Source: an uncultured Spirochaetales bacterium (GTDB lineage: Bacteria > Spirochaetota > Spirochaetia > Sphaerochaetales > Sphaerochaetaceae). Taken from it: a stretch of DNA of 60,513 bases. The DNA lies in assembly GCA_934276485.1 (NCBI GenBank), contig CAKQTE010000048.1, forward strand, positions 1 to 60,513, in the 5' to 3' direction. This document shows positions 1 through 9,327 of the stretch, in pieces (positions within the stretch are counted from its first letter, which is position 1; the number at the start of each line of letters is the position of its first letter). The notes beneath the pieces were generated by a model that did not search any database, was not told where the DNA came from, and saw nothing but the letters and a program-made list of their open reading frames with translations. Both the position numbers and the translations under genes were made by a program.

Positions 1-134
1 GCGTACAGAGTACCACATAAACAAGAAAAAGTCAAGAAGAATTTACAACATTTTCATTTATTTAAAAGACTTAATTAGAAAAGTTCAGGGGTTTGTGGGC
101 ACTACAGTGAAGAACATGGGTAGTTTATATTTAA

Positions 135-1601
135 TTATTTCCATTCAACAGGGATTGTTTTACTTGTACCAGATACCATCTCCTCAGGATAATGGCGAGC
201 ACAATCAGGACATCTCCATCTTTCATCGGAATCAAAAGAACACTTAAGCGTGATATCAAGATTCTTTCTCTGTCTTATGGCATTATTCTCTATTGTCTCA
301 ATTGATTCACAATGCGCATCCAAATAAGCTCTTGAATCTTTTGCAAAAGCTTGATGCTTGTTGATAACATTCACCTTTTCATGAGGATCCAATGCAATAT
401 CATAAACCGCTTCCTCCCCAGTTGAGAAGAATCGCACATATTTAAGGTTCCCTTTCTTAACCATCTGAGCATAAGGAATTTCTCCTGTCTTTTTGTTAAC
501 AGCTCCACCAAGCTCAGAAATCACCATTCGCTCAAGGTCATCACACTCGCCCTTTAGTTCTTTTATGAGGCTTACACTATCTGAATCATCAGCAATAGGT
601 GCACCAGCAATGTTGCAAATAGTAGAGCCAAGATCCAAAAGAGATGTTGCTCCCTTTATTCGCTTTCCTTTTTCTATTCCATCTCCTATGAATATCATTG
701 GAGTATGGGAAGACTCTTCATAGAAGGTTTCCTTTCCATATAGTCCCCTATTTCCAATATGATCCCCATGGTCGGATGCATATATAAACACGCCTTCGTG
801 TCCTGTTCTCTTGAGGTAATCCTGGAATGCATCATAGACCATTCCTACCTCTTGATCCATGAATTCTACCATTGCATAGTATGAGGCCCTGACAGCCTTT
901 ACTACCTCTGGACTCTTATCTACAAAGAGATTGCTGTAATATTCAGAGATTGGGAAATCAATTGTTTCTTCACTTGCTTCTACTTTATCAAGGTAGTAAT
1001 CATATAGCTCTTTGGGAGCTACATATGGATGATGAGGTGCATATGTTCCGACACACAAGAACTGTGGCTTATCATATGAATCCTTCAGGTAATCAATTGC
1101 ATTCTGTACTACATACCTATCAAATTCCAATGTAGGCGAGTTTCCTCCTCCTATAATTGAGACAGCATGTGCTCCTCCTGTTGGAGTGTCTAAGTGAACG
1201 CCTCTTTCCTTTCTGAACGCTTCCGTTGGTCTATTTAGATAGATGGGAGTAATATCCCCTGCTATACGCTTAGAAAAGCCATGACGCTGGTCAGGGCCTG
1301 TGAAATGCATTCTTCCGCAAAGGACCGTCTCATATCCAATGCTATTTAGCGAATGAGCAAATGTTGCACGAGAAGAGTCAAGGATACCGAAGTTATCCAT
1401 AACTCCTGTCCTTGATGCCAATTGCCCTGACATCAAGCTCATGCGTGCAGGAACGCATAGTGGATATGGTGTATAGTTGTTATCAAAACAAACACCGTCT
1501 TTGGCAATTCTATCCAGGTTCGGTGTTCTAATGATGCTATTTCCTGCATAACCTTGGCAGGAATATGAATGTTGATCAGAAAAGAAAAGGCAAATATCCA
1601 T
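135..1601 (-). CDS. Cys-type sulfatase (S1), cytoplasmic
   Basis: A 488-residue family S1 sulfatase that should remove sulfate esters from glycosaminoglycan-derived sugars. The maturation motif CVPAR lies at residues 49-53, so Cys49 would become formylglycine. The N-terminal metal site has Asp9 in FFSDQH, and a DHGD metal motif lies about 60% along the protein. There is no signal peptide, so it should act in the cytoplasm. The start has AAGGA about 9 nt upstream. It is the last gene of the leftward operon, 14 bp after a GH88 gene. Oddity: the C-terminal tail carries RCPDCARH, a Cys pair outside the catalytic core whose purpose I do not know. The substrate position (2-O, 6-O or N-sulfate) cannot be read from the sequence. 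No sulfatase-maturing enzyme is encoded in the window. Confidence 0.92.
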   Translation of the reverse strand: MDICLFFSDQHSYSCQGYAGNSIIRTPNLDRIAKDGVCFDNNYTPYPLCVPARMSLMSGQLASRTGVMDNFGILDSSRATFAHSLNSIGYETVLCGRMHFTGPDQRHGFSKRIAGDITPIYLNRPTEAFRKERGVHLDTPTGGAHAVSIIGGGNSPTLEFDRYVVQNAIDYLKDSYDKPQFLCVGTYAPHHPYVAPKELYDYYLDKVEASEETIDFPISEYYSNLFVDKSPEVVKAVRASYYAMVEFMDQEVGMVYDAFQDYLKRTGHEGVFIYASDHGDHIGNRGLYGKETFYEESSHTPMIFIGDGIEKGKRIKGATSLLDLGSTICNIAGAPIADDSDSVSLIKELKGECDDLERMVISELGGAVNKKTGEIPYAQMVKKGNLKYVRFFSTGEEAVYDIALDPHEKVNVINKHQAFAKDSRAYLDAHCESIETIENNAIRQRKNLDITLKCSFDSDERWRCPDCARHYPEEMVSGTSKTIPVEWK

Positions 1602-1615
1602 CTACACACGTCCTT

Positions 1616-2719
1616 TTAGAATATTGATGTTTTACCAAATAATTTTGAAAGTGCTTCTATGTAATAGAAATCACCATAGATAATTGATGTGTTGATATAT
1701 TTTCTTTTGATGTAATTTACAGTTCCATACTTTATGATTCCTTCATTATCAGGCGAGAAATCAGCATAGTTGTCTGTAAGGGATTGAAGTATATTCAGTC
1801 CCATCTCTTTAACTCTTTCGGCTCCAGTACACATCGAAAGTTCAATCAAACCAGATGCTGCAATTGCGGAAGCAGAACTATCTTTGACAAACTTATCTTC
1901 TTCTGGAGACTCAAAATCCCAATAAGGAATCAAATCTGATGGAAGATCCGAATAGAACTTATTTGCAATATTCATTGCAGCAACTAGATATTCTGGCTTT
2001 TTTGTTTCTCTATATGAGATAGCAAACCCATATAGAGCCCAAGCTTGTCCTCGCGACCATCTCGAACTTGGAGATACTCCCTGCCCTCTTCCTTCGCAAA
2101 TCTTTTCACCAGTATTTGGATCGAATTCAACTACATGAGGAACTGTATAATCTGGACGAATGAACGATTTAATGACAGTATCTGCATGAGCACATGCAAT
2201 AGCTTTGAATCTTGGGTCATTTGTTACGTTACTTGCCCAATACAAAAGAGATAGATTCATCATACAATCGATGATCGCTAAACCTGCTGAGTTAGCTCTA
2301 TTTGATTCATTCCATGCTCTGATAAAGTTTCCATTTGGGTTGAATCGGGAAGCAAGAACAGATGCCGCTTTAATTCCTCTGATATAGGAATCCTGATCTC
2401 CAGTTAAGCGATAGTGCTCAACAGAAGTTGGCATCCACATGAATCCTACATCATGATGAAGAGTTAGAAACTTATGGAAAAGCTCATCTTGTTTGACCTC
2501 AATCTCTCTTGCAACAGACAAAGCTTCTTCATTTCCAGTCTCTCGATAGATTTCATGCAGAATGCCACCCCAGAATCCGCCAGTCCAAAATCGGGCTGGC
2601 TCATCGTTGTAACGAGTGTTTTCATCAAGACTTGTAACTTGAGGAAAAGAAGCTCCAAGCCTCGAGATATTATTAGTTGCTTTTTCAATTGCTTTTATAT
2701 ACGCACTATGCAAATCCAT
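1616..2719 (-). CDS. GH88 unsaturated glucuronyl hydrolase (copy a)
   Basis: A 367-residue glycoside hydrolase family 88 protein. The family removes the 4,5-unsaturated uronic acid that polysaccharide lyases leave at the non-reducing end of oligosaccharides. The two family aspartates are visible: Asp90 in HHDVGF and Asp151 in IIDCMMN. The conserved FWTGGFWGG (about 44-52) and RGQAWALYG segments are present. There is no signal peptide. Start: AAAGGAG sits 9 nt before the ATG. It lies 21 bp after a heparinase-type lyase gene and 14 bp before sulfatase S1. A close paralogue of the same length (copy b) lies upstream in the operon, so the two may differ in preference for sulfated or unsulfated disaccharides; that is inference. 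Confidence 0.93.
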   Translation of the reverse strand: MDLHSAYIKAIEKATNNISRLGASFPQVTSLDENTRYNDEPARFWTGGFWGGILHEIYRETGNEEALSVAREIEVKQDELFHKFLTLHHDVGFMWMPTSVEHYRLTGDQDSYIRGIKAASVLASRFNPNGNFIRAWNESNRANSAGLAIIDCMMNLSLLYWASNVTNDPRFKAIACAHADTVIKSFIRPDYTVPHVVEFDPNTGEKICEGRGQGVSPSSRWSRGQAWALYGFAISYRETKKPEYLVAAMNIANKFYSDLPSDLIPYWDFESPEEDKFVKDSSASAIAASGLIELSMCTGAERVKEMGLNILQSLTDNYADFSPDNEGIIKYGTVNYIKRKYINTSIIYGDFYYIEALSKLFGKTSIF

Positions 2720-2740
2720 TAGAAAACACTCCTTTGATTT

Positions 2741-4690
2741 TTATTTTGTAATTGTGAAACTGTCACCAAGATCCTTGAAGCAATATGTTACATCATCAAG
2801 TTTTAGCTCATATTCATTTAAACTATTTTGCTTGACAGAGAACTTCTCAAGTCTCTTGTGATCATCGTTGAATGGAGCAAGAACAGTCAAGAATGAACAA
2901 GTACCTGTCTTCTTGGAATCAAATCTAAGTTGCAATGATGGTCTTGAGGTATCATTGTAGTTTGACAAGAATCCATTTTCCAATCTGATCGAATCATAGT
3001 CACTTGTGAAGATTAAAGTTGATGCAATTGGAGATTTTGCTACAACACAATTCTTTTCAATTGTTACTGAAGTATAATCCAAATGGAATGATCTTGTGAC
3101 TTTGTTTTCATTGCAATCAGTCAGCAGGTCATATACAACCAAGAACTTATCTTCTAGAAGTGCAATATGTCTTGTATGAACAACAGGCTCATAGTTCTTG
3201 TGTCTTCCACTTACACCCTTGAAGAAATCGCCCTTTGTAATACCACCAAGAAGCTTTCCTTCTTTCATCTCTCCATATTGGAATGAACGAATGTATTCAA
3301 ATTGGTTTCTATCATCAATTACAACAGTTGAGTGAGCAAGTGTTGATTTTGTGAAACGTCTCTCAGGACACTCTCTATAGCAATAGTGAGATGGATCTGA
3401 AACTATAACCTTGCCATATGCTGTGAAATCAATTGTGTTTGCATCAATATGAGCATGGCTATTGTAAACAGGTGTATTACAAATCATGTGAACACTCAAA
3501 GCATTCTTGTCCCAGCTTGTTCTAAGCATTGCTTGGTTTAGAAATGAGTTGTAGAAATCTGTATCACATGTAGGTTCTTTTCCTTCCATAGCAACGAGTG
3601 CTCTCAACACTTTCTCTGGCTGCCATACTCTGAAGATAAATTCTTTTACTACATCAAATAGATTCTTTCTATTCATGTATACAAAGAAGGCTTCCATCAG
3701 AGATGGATCATCGAAGATAGACATCTGATAAAGAGCGGTAATAACAGATCTTTCAGCTGAGTGAGAATCTCCTACAGGAACACTTGTTCCAGTTGGTCTG
3801 AGTGAATGCAATGAGTACTTGAATCCCTTTACATAGCGAGACATATATTCATCACTGAGTTTGAAATTGAACTCTCTAGCAAATACCAAAGGAAGACCAA
3901 ACCACCACATACATCCATCATGATACATTGGGCATCCTTCAACTTGTCCGCCTTCATCTGTTAGCTGAGCTCTTGCTGCTCTCTCTAGTTGAGCAATTGC
4001 AAATGTCTTCCACTCTTCACTTTCCTTGAATACAGGGAAATACAACGCTGTTGTCAGCAGCCCTAGCATCTCCATTACAAAATGGTTATGGTCTGCATCA
4101 GGCCAAACCTGAGGCGAAACTAGACGAATAAGAGAAGCTTGCTTATAAACTGAATTAGCAAAGATCTGCAATACTTCATCTGTGAGGCTTTGGCTATCGG
4201 AAGCATATTCAACAATCAGTGGCCATGTCTTATATAGTCTGATTCCTAATTCCAATACACGAAGAGGGTTACATTCAGAAAAATATGATAGAGGCTGATT
4301 GAATGTAGAATCATCAATGATGACTGTTTCTGTCCAGTTCTTTAACTCATCAAATACTTTCTTGATATACATTTCGTCCTTTGTAATTGCATATTGATAG
4401 ATGAGCCAAATCCAATGATTCATTCTATTCATTTGCCAAAGGTATTCCTTATCGTCATATCTCTTCTCAAGCCAATTTGGAGGATTTCCGATAAATGACT
4501 TATCGGCAGAACCAGGAAGACGAACCAAATCCTTATATGCAAACTCTGCGTTCTCTTTTATCTCATCTACCCAAGAAGGGAAATATTGCTTGATAGCATC
4601 GATAACGCCTTTCTTGTTTGCATTGATTTTTAACATATGTGCTCTTAGAGCATCTAATTCATCTTTAGTAAGTATGATATCTCTATTCAT
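2741..4690 (-). CDS. Heparinase II/III-family polysaccharide lyase (HepC)
   Basis: A 649-residue protein with a helical toroid N-terminal half and a beta-rich C-terminal half, as in heparinase II/III lyases that cleave uronic-acid-linked glycosaminoglycans by beta-elimination. Likely catalytic residues are Asn202 (HNHFVME), Tyr256 (CPMYHDG), His412 or His414 (NSHAHID) and His453. The 54-residue Asn-Tyr spacing matches what I recall for heparinase III (Asn240/Tyr294). There is no signal peptide, which is unusual for a polymer-degrading lyase and suggests oligosaccharide substrates in the cytoplasm. The ATG directly follows the stop codon of GH88 copy b, with AAAAGGG about 10 nt upstream. It is much diverged from HepA and HepB of the same operon, so it probably has a different linkage or sulfation preference. 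Confidence 0.85.
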   Translation of the reverse strand: MNRDIILTKDELDALRAHMLKINANKKGVIDAIKQYFPSWVDEIKENAEFAYKDLVRLPGSADKSFIGNPPNWLEKRYDDKEYLWQMNRMNHWIWLIYQYAITKDEMYIKKVFDELKNWTETVIIDDSTFNQPLSYFSECNPLRVLELGIRLYKTWPLIVEYASDSQSLTDEVLQIFANSVYKQASLIRLVSPQVWPDADHNHFVMEMLGLLTTALYFPVFKESEEWKTFAIAQLERAARAQLTDEGGQVEGCPMYHDGCMWWFGLPLVFAREFNFKLSDEYMSRYVKGFKYSLHSLRPTGTSVPVGDSHSAERSVITALYQMSIFDDPSLMEAFFVYMNRKNLFDVVKEFIFRVWQPEKVLRALVAMEGKEPTCDTDFYNSFLNQAMLRTSWDKNALSVHMICNTPVYNSHAHIDANTIDFTAYGKVIVSDPSHYCYRECPERRFTKSTLAHSTVVIDDRNQFEYIRSFQYGEMKEGKLLGGITKGDFFKGVSGRHKNYEPVVHTRHIALLEDKFLVVYDLLTDCNENKVTRSFHLDYTSVTIEKNCVVAKSPIASTLIFTSDYDSIRLENGFLSNYNDTSRPSLQLRFDSKKTGTCSFLTVLAPFNDDHKRLEKFSVKQNSLNEYELKLDDVTYCFKDLGDSFTITK

Positions 4691-5794
4691 TTAGAATATA
4701 CCCTTTTCACCCTTCATCTTCAAAAGCGCTTCCATGAAGAAATAATCACCATAGATAATAGGAACATTGATTCCAACATCAGCAGGCTTATTTACAGTAC
4801 CCATCTGGATAATTCCCTCGCTCTTATCTGAGAAATCTGCATAACGATCGATCAAAGCATCCAAAAGTTTCTTTGCTCTTTCAAGATATTGCTGATCACC
4901 AGTTAGCTGATAGCATTCCATAAGACCAGATGCTGCAATTGAAGATGCTGAAGAATCGAATACATTATTGTCTGTCTCATCTGCCTTGAAGTCATAGTAT
5001 GGAATTCCTTCTGGAGGTAAAGAATCAACAAACTTCTTGCCAATCTTAGTGGATGCTTCTAGATATGCTGGATCCTTTGTTTCTCTATAGGAAATAGCGA
5101 ATCCATAGATAGCCCAAGCCTGTCCACGTGCCCATACTGAGTCATCTGCCTTACCCTGTCCACCATGGCATCTGAGCATTTCTCCTGTGTTTGGATCAAA
5201 CTCTACAATGTGAGGAACAGTATAGTCAGGGCGAACATATGTTTTTAGAACAGTATCAGCATGAGCTTTTGCAATATGATAGAATCTTGGATCATTGAAT
5301 TGCTTGCTAGCCCAATACAAGATAGAGAGGTTCATCATACAATCGATGATGACATAACCAACACGCTTATCACCATTCCATGCTCTGATGAACTTACCCT
5401 TCTCGTTAAAGCGGGAAGCGAGGATTGTAGCTGCCATATAGCCTCTTCTTAAAGAGAATTCATTCTTTGTTAATCTATATGATTCAACAGATGTAGGCAT
5501 AAACAAGAAACCAACATCATGGTGCATTCTCATAAAGAATTCAGATAGGTTTGCATCTTGCTTCTGTTCAATTTCACTTAGAAGAGACAAGAATCTAATG
5601 TCTTTTGTTTCTCTATAAGCTAGTTGCAGGATTCCTCCCCAGAATCCACCTGTCCAGAACCATGGTGTCTCTGATGAATACTCACCAGTTTCAAGTGATG
5701 CTGTGTGAGGGAATGTACTCTTGATTCTCAAACTTGTTCTCTCAACCTTCTTAATTGCATTTTCGTATGCATCCAAATACTTCTTCTCAATCAT
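4691..5794 (-). CDS. GH88 unsaturated glucuronyl hydrolase (copy b)
   Basis: A 367-residue GH88 enzyme, paralogous to copy a and identical in length. It should hydrolyse unsaturated uronyl-hexosamine products of the lyases. Catalytic aspartates are Asp93 (HHDVGF) and Asp151 (IIDCMMN). The reading frame is open 13 codons further upstream, but GGGAGG lies 9 nt before the ATG at 5794, which fixes that start. The gene then overlaps the end of sulfatase S2 by 8 nt, which suggests translational coupling. HepC starts immediately after its stop codon. There is no signal peptide, so it is cytoplasmic. Having two copies in one operon on either side of HepC suggests an old duplication followed by specialisation. 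Confidence 0.93.
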   Translation of the reverse strand: MIEKKYLDAYENAIKKVERTSLRIKSTFPHTASLETGEYSSETPWFWTGGFWGGILQLAYRETKDIRFLSLLSEIEQKQDANLSEFFMRMHHDVGFLFMPTSVESYRLTKNEFSLRRGYMAATILASRFNEKGKFIRAWNGDKRVGYVIIDCMMNLSILYWASKQFNDPRFYHIAKAHADTVLKTYVRPDYTVPHIVEFDPNTGEMLRCHGGQGKADDSVWARGQAWAIYGFAISYRETKDPAYLEASTKIGKKFVDSLPPEGIPYYDFKADETDNNVFDSSASSIAASGLMECYQLTGDQQYLERAKKLLDALIDRYADFSDKSEGIIQMGTVNKPADVGINVPIIYGDYFFMEALLKMKGEKGIF

Positions 5795-7238
5795 AATTGA
5801 AAACCTCCCGATATTGTTTTTTAACCTCTTCAAATGAGAAAGAATCCAAACAAATGAAATCTCCCTTATCTTTCATGTGTGCAATAAGCTTTTTTAAGAG
5901 AGCATTGCATAACTCTAAATACTCATCCTTAAATGCCAAATTGTTCATCTCCAAAGGATCTGACTTGACATTATATAACTCTGGAAAAACTTCATCCTTG
6001 AAGATATCCATTGTTAGTTTATAGTCTCCAGAAACAACTGTACGAGCAAAGTTTCCAAGATAATCAGTACCATCAAATTGAATGAACACATCTTCATTCT
6101 CTACTCTATTATTTCCTTGTACGATATCAAGAAAACTCTTTCCTTCAACTGTTAGTGGAACATCTATATCCAAAGCCTCCAGAATAGTAGGGAGAACATC
6201 TACATGAGACAGGAGTGCATCGCTCTTTCTTCCCTCTTTCTGATAAGGCATCTTCATTCCAAATACTGTACGAGATGACTCTTCATACATACACATCTTC
6301 TGGAACATGGAATGAGAGCCTAGCATTTCGCCATGATCGGTTGTGAAGATAATCAATGAGTTATCATAAAGATCATTCTCTTTTAGATAATCAATGATTT
6401 GCTTTACTTGATCATCAAGGAGTGTACAAAGACCTGCGTATACTCGCCATGTCTCTTCCCACTCCTTTTTCTCATATCCGTTTCCAATTGCACCAGTTAT
6501 TTGATAAAGCTGCAATGGAGATTGCTTTTCAGACCATATGCCAACATTCTCACTGATAGGCACAGATTCATACATATCATAGTACTTTTCTGGAATACAT
6601 AGTGGAGGATGTGGAGCTAGATACATAGCGCTGATAAACAATGGTTTATCCTTGTCTCTCTCCTTTAGGCCTTCCATTAAGCATTTTGTGAAATATTGAT
6701 CGAAGTATGCACCATCAGGCCCCGTGTATATTCCAGTTTTTGCATTCGAATAACTTGTCGCAATAGTTTTTCCATTACCAATAAGCTTCGGACAAATCGT
6801 TCGATAACGCTCTCCGCCTGGGCGCTTAAATCCATTGTCTTTTAAAAACTTTCCATAAGTCTTTTCTGTAGAAAGAAATCTAGTACCACCATCTCTATCT
6901 TGAGGCATTACACCTTCCTTATATAGATGTTGTTTACCAGAATGGAAACAATCATAACCTGCATTTTCCATTATCTGGTATATATCAAGAATATCTTCCT
7001 TTACATAACCATACTTAACATCAGGACCTGTCCAAGGATTGATCAAGGAATTGTTTGTCACAGGATATGTTCCTGTAAAAAGAGCGCCTCGAGCTGGTAC
7101 GCATAAGGGAGATGCTGTGTACATTCTTTCTAGCTCTGTGGAAGAATCCAACAGAGCATCGATATTTGGAGTATATCCCTTATGCAGAAAATCGTATCGA
7201 AGTTGGTCTGCAACAATAAATACAACATTTGGCTTCAT
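5787..7238 (-). CDS. Cys-type sulfatase (S2), cytoplasmic
   Basis: A 483-residue S1-family sulfatase. CVPAR at residues 46-50 gives the Cys46 to be converted to formylglycine. The metal residue Asp11 lies in VADQLR, and a DHGEMLGSH metal and active-site block lies in the second half. There is no signal peptide. The ATG follows the HepB stop codon after a single base, and the end overlaps GH88 copy b by 8 nt, so it is firmly inside the operon. The long segment between the active site and DHGE differs from S1 and S3, so the three sulfatases probably act on different sulfate positions (inference). Maturation must be supplied from elsewhere in the genome. Confidence 0.92.
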   Translation of the reverse strand: MKPNVVFIVADQLRYDFLHKGYTPNIDALLDSSTELERMYTASPLCVPARGALFTGTYPVTNNSLINPWTGPDVKYGYVKEDILDIYQIMENAGYDCFHSGKQHLYKEGVMPQDRDGGTRFLSTEKTYGKFLKDNGFKRPGGERYRTICPKLIGNGKTIATSYSNAKTGIYTGPDGAYFDQYFTKCLMEGLKERDKDKPLFISAMYLAPHPPLCIPEKYYDMYESVPISENVGIWSEKQSPLQLYQITGAIGNGYEKKEWEETWRVYAGLCTLLDDQVKQIIDYLKENDLYDNSLIIFTTDHGEMLGSHSMFQKMCMYEESSRTVFGMKMPYQKEGRKSDALLSHVDVLPTILEALDIDVPLTVEGKSFLDIVQGNNRVENEDVFIQFDGTDYLGNFARTVVSGDYKLTMDIFKDEVFPELYNVKSDPLEMNNLAFKDEYLELCNALLKKLIAHMKDKGDFICLDSFSFEEVKKQYREVFNYD

Positions 7239-7239
7239 A

Positions 7240-9312
7240 CTAGAGTGACCTCAACTCTTCGAAAGTTGCTTCATCAGAGAGAGATGAACCTAGACGAGCA
7301 CACTTCTCTTGTAGCTCATCAATGTCATAACTCTTTTCTGTGATATCAATCATCAATGTAGATAGTGGGACATTCATTCCTCCATCTACGCCCATTCCAT
7401 TATTTGGAACAAAATAAACATCAAGAGTATATCCAATATTGTCATCGCTAAAATATTCAGATAAGAGTTCTGTCTGCCTATAGGCCTTTACCTCTTGAGC
7501 TCTATCGAATACCCACAGATACTTGATGTCGCCCTTTGTTAGTATTGCAGCTTTGTTTCCAACAAGCTCTACATTAACTCCTGGCTCAAGGTTCCATCTC
7601 TGGATGTGAGGACTTGGGAGTCTTCTATGTCCATCTTCAACAACATCATGAACAATCATCTTTCCATTGTCTGAGAACAGAACACTACGAGAGTGGGCAC
7701 AGAATGTATATCCATAATGATAAGCAGAGACATATAGTCCATCATCATACTTCTTCACTTCTGTTATAGGAGCATCTGGGCGATATGTACCAAATCGATT
7801 TGAGTACTTTTCCCAGCTACAAATTGGTTCTCCATGACAAAGTACTGAGTTATGAGAAGTCATGTTGTAGCAATATCCACGCTGGATGGAATTCATTCTA
7901 TATTGGCTATATAAAAATCCTGAGTATGGCTCAGAAACAAACCACTGTCCACGAAGCTTTACATCCATTGAAAGCATATCCATATGGTTGTGACCACAAT
8001 TACCACTGTTGACCTTTGCAAGCATATAGAAAGCATTAGACTTATTATCAACACCAGAACGACCAATAACAAATCCTGTATCATTGTTTACATAATACTT
8101 ATCAAGATGCTCTGGATATGGGCCAATACCCTTTCTGTATTCATAGAGTTCCTTACATGCAATGTTATTAGTAAGAATTGAACCAAGCTGAAGGATTGGA
8201 TCGATATATGGACCTCTATTGTCACCAACACTTGGTAAAAAATCTCCATTTGTTACAAGAGTAGCAAATAATGTGAATGTATTATCTACAGCTTGGAAAC
8301 CTTCATCATCCAATAGCTTTTCATTATTTAGTTTTGCAACATATACAACTCTATAGAGCATTTCTGAAACAGCAGCACCATACCAATATGCAAGAGATTG
8401 CTCATTGTAACCACCATTTATGGAGAAATCCTCCTTAATGTGTCTCAATGAAACTCTAGCACCTCGCTCTTTCATGCATCTGATTTCTGGGAATTCAGGA
8501 TACAGGATAGCAAAGCAATATGGAGCTATTCCTCGCTCAAAAAAGTGATGGTTATATGGTCTATACTTGTCGTTATCATATCTTCTTAATTGAAGCATAA
8601 CAAAGTACAGATGCTTTATAATCTCAAATACTGTCTTATATCCAAGTTCATATGTAGATTGAAAATAGAGCATTCCTGTATATACAAAACCAAGCCATCC
8701 AAGGTTCATGACATCTCTGTCTTCTGTTAGTTGAACATGTCCACAATCAATAGAAGGATCTTCGACAATCAATGGATATTTCTCGATAAAGAAATCAAAC
8801 ATCTGCTGGAATTTATCAAGAACCTTCTGATCCTGTGTCTCATGATATAAAAATGCTAAATATTCTAAAAACTGAGCTCTAGAGAATACTGACATAGTAC
8901 CTCTATGACGCTTGCCAGTATCTGTATAGATATTAAAATGAATCTCATTCTCCAAATTTGGACCAAGATCTACCTCTCCTCTATGTCCACTAGGGAGAAC
9001 ATATATGTTATTCATGAGCTTTCGTCCTGCATATAGTGCGAAATCCCTGATTGGAGCAGATAAACCCTGAGATGCCTGGAATGAGAATGGAATCTCATCT
9101 TCACTAACCGGTCTTATTGGAAGTCCTCTATAATCAAAGAAATGCTTAACGTTTTGTCTAGTTCTAAAATAATTGACGATGCTTTTCTTAGCCTCTTCAA
9201 ATTGGCCAGCTTTATAAAGCGCTCCTGCCTCTTCAAGACCTGCTACAGTATAATCCAAAGCTGAAAACAGGAACTCGTCGTCTACCAATCTCTCATCAGA
9301 TAAAATTTCCAT
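7240..9312 (-). CDS. Heparinase II/III-family polysaccharide lyase (HepB)
   Basis: A 690-residue lyase-family protein. The N-terminal region (about 25-60) resembles the heparinase N-terminal helical domain. Candidate catalytic residues are Asn254 (YNHHFFE), Tyr302 (GGYNEQS), His441 or His443 (GHNHMD) and His487 (SHNSV). There is no signal peptide or lipobox, so cytoplasmic action on imported glycosaminoglycan oligosaccharides is inferred. The start is well supported by AAAGGAGG five bases before the ATG. It sits 15 bp after its close paralogue HepA and 1 bp before sulfatase S2. The exact PL family cannot be set by eye; PL12-like is my best guess. Confidence 0.87.
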   Translation of the reverse strand: MEILSDERLVDDEFLFSALDYTVAGLEEAGALYKAGQFEEAKKSIVNYFRTRQNVKHFFDYRGLPIRPVSEDEIPFSFQASQGLSAPIRDFALYAGRKLMNNIYVLPSGHRGEVDLGPNLENEIHFNIYTDTGKRHRGTMSVFSRAQFLEYLAFLYHETQDQKVLDKFQQMFDFFIEKYPLIVEDPSIDCGHVQLTEDRDVMNLGWLGFVYTGMLYFQSTYELGYKTVFEIIKHLYFVMLQLRRYDNDKYRPYNHHFFERGIAPYCFAILYPEFPEIRCMKERGARVSLRHIKEDFSINGGYNEQSLAYWYGAAVSEMLYRVVYVAKLNNEKLLDDEGFQAVDNTFTLFATLVTNGDFLPSVGDNRGPYIDPILQLGSILTNNIACKELYEYRKGIGPYPEHLDKYYVNNDTGFVIGRSGVDNKSNAFYMLAKVNSGNCGHNHMDMLSMDVKLRGQWFVSEPYSGFLYSQYRMNSIQRGYCYNMTSHNSVLCHGEPICSWEKYSNRFGTYRPDAPITEVKKYDDGLYVSAYHYGYTFCAHSRSVLFSDNGKMIVHDVVEDGHRRLPSPHIQRWNLEPGVNVELVGNKAAILTKGDIKYLWVFDRAQEVKAYRQTELLSEYFSDDNIGYTLDVYFVPNNGMGVDGGMNVPLSTLMIDITEKSYDIDELQEKCARLGSSLSDEATFEELRSL

Positions 9313-9327
9313 TACGTCCTCCTTTTA

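Noticed and set aside
1..134. Possible terminator after sulfatase S1
   Set aside because: Only short GTTC/GAAC complements with a long interior; no stable stem or convincing T-run.
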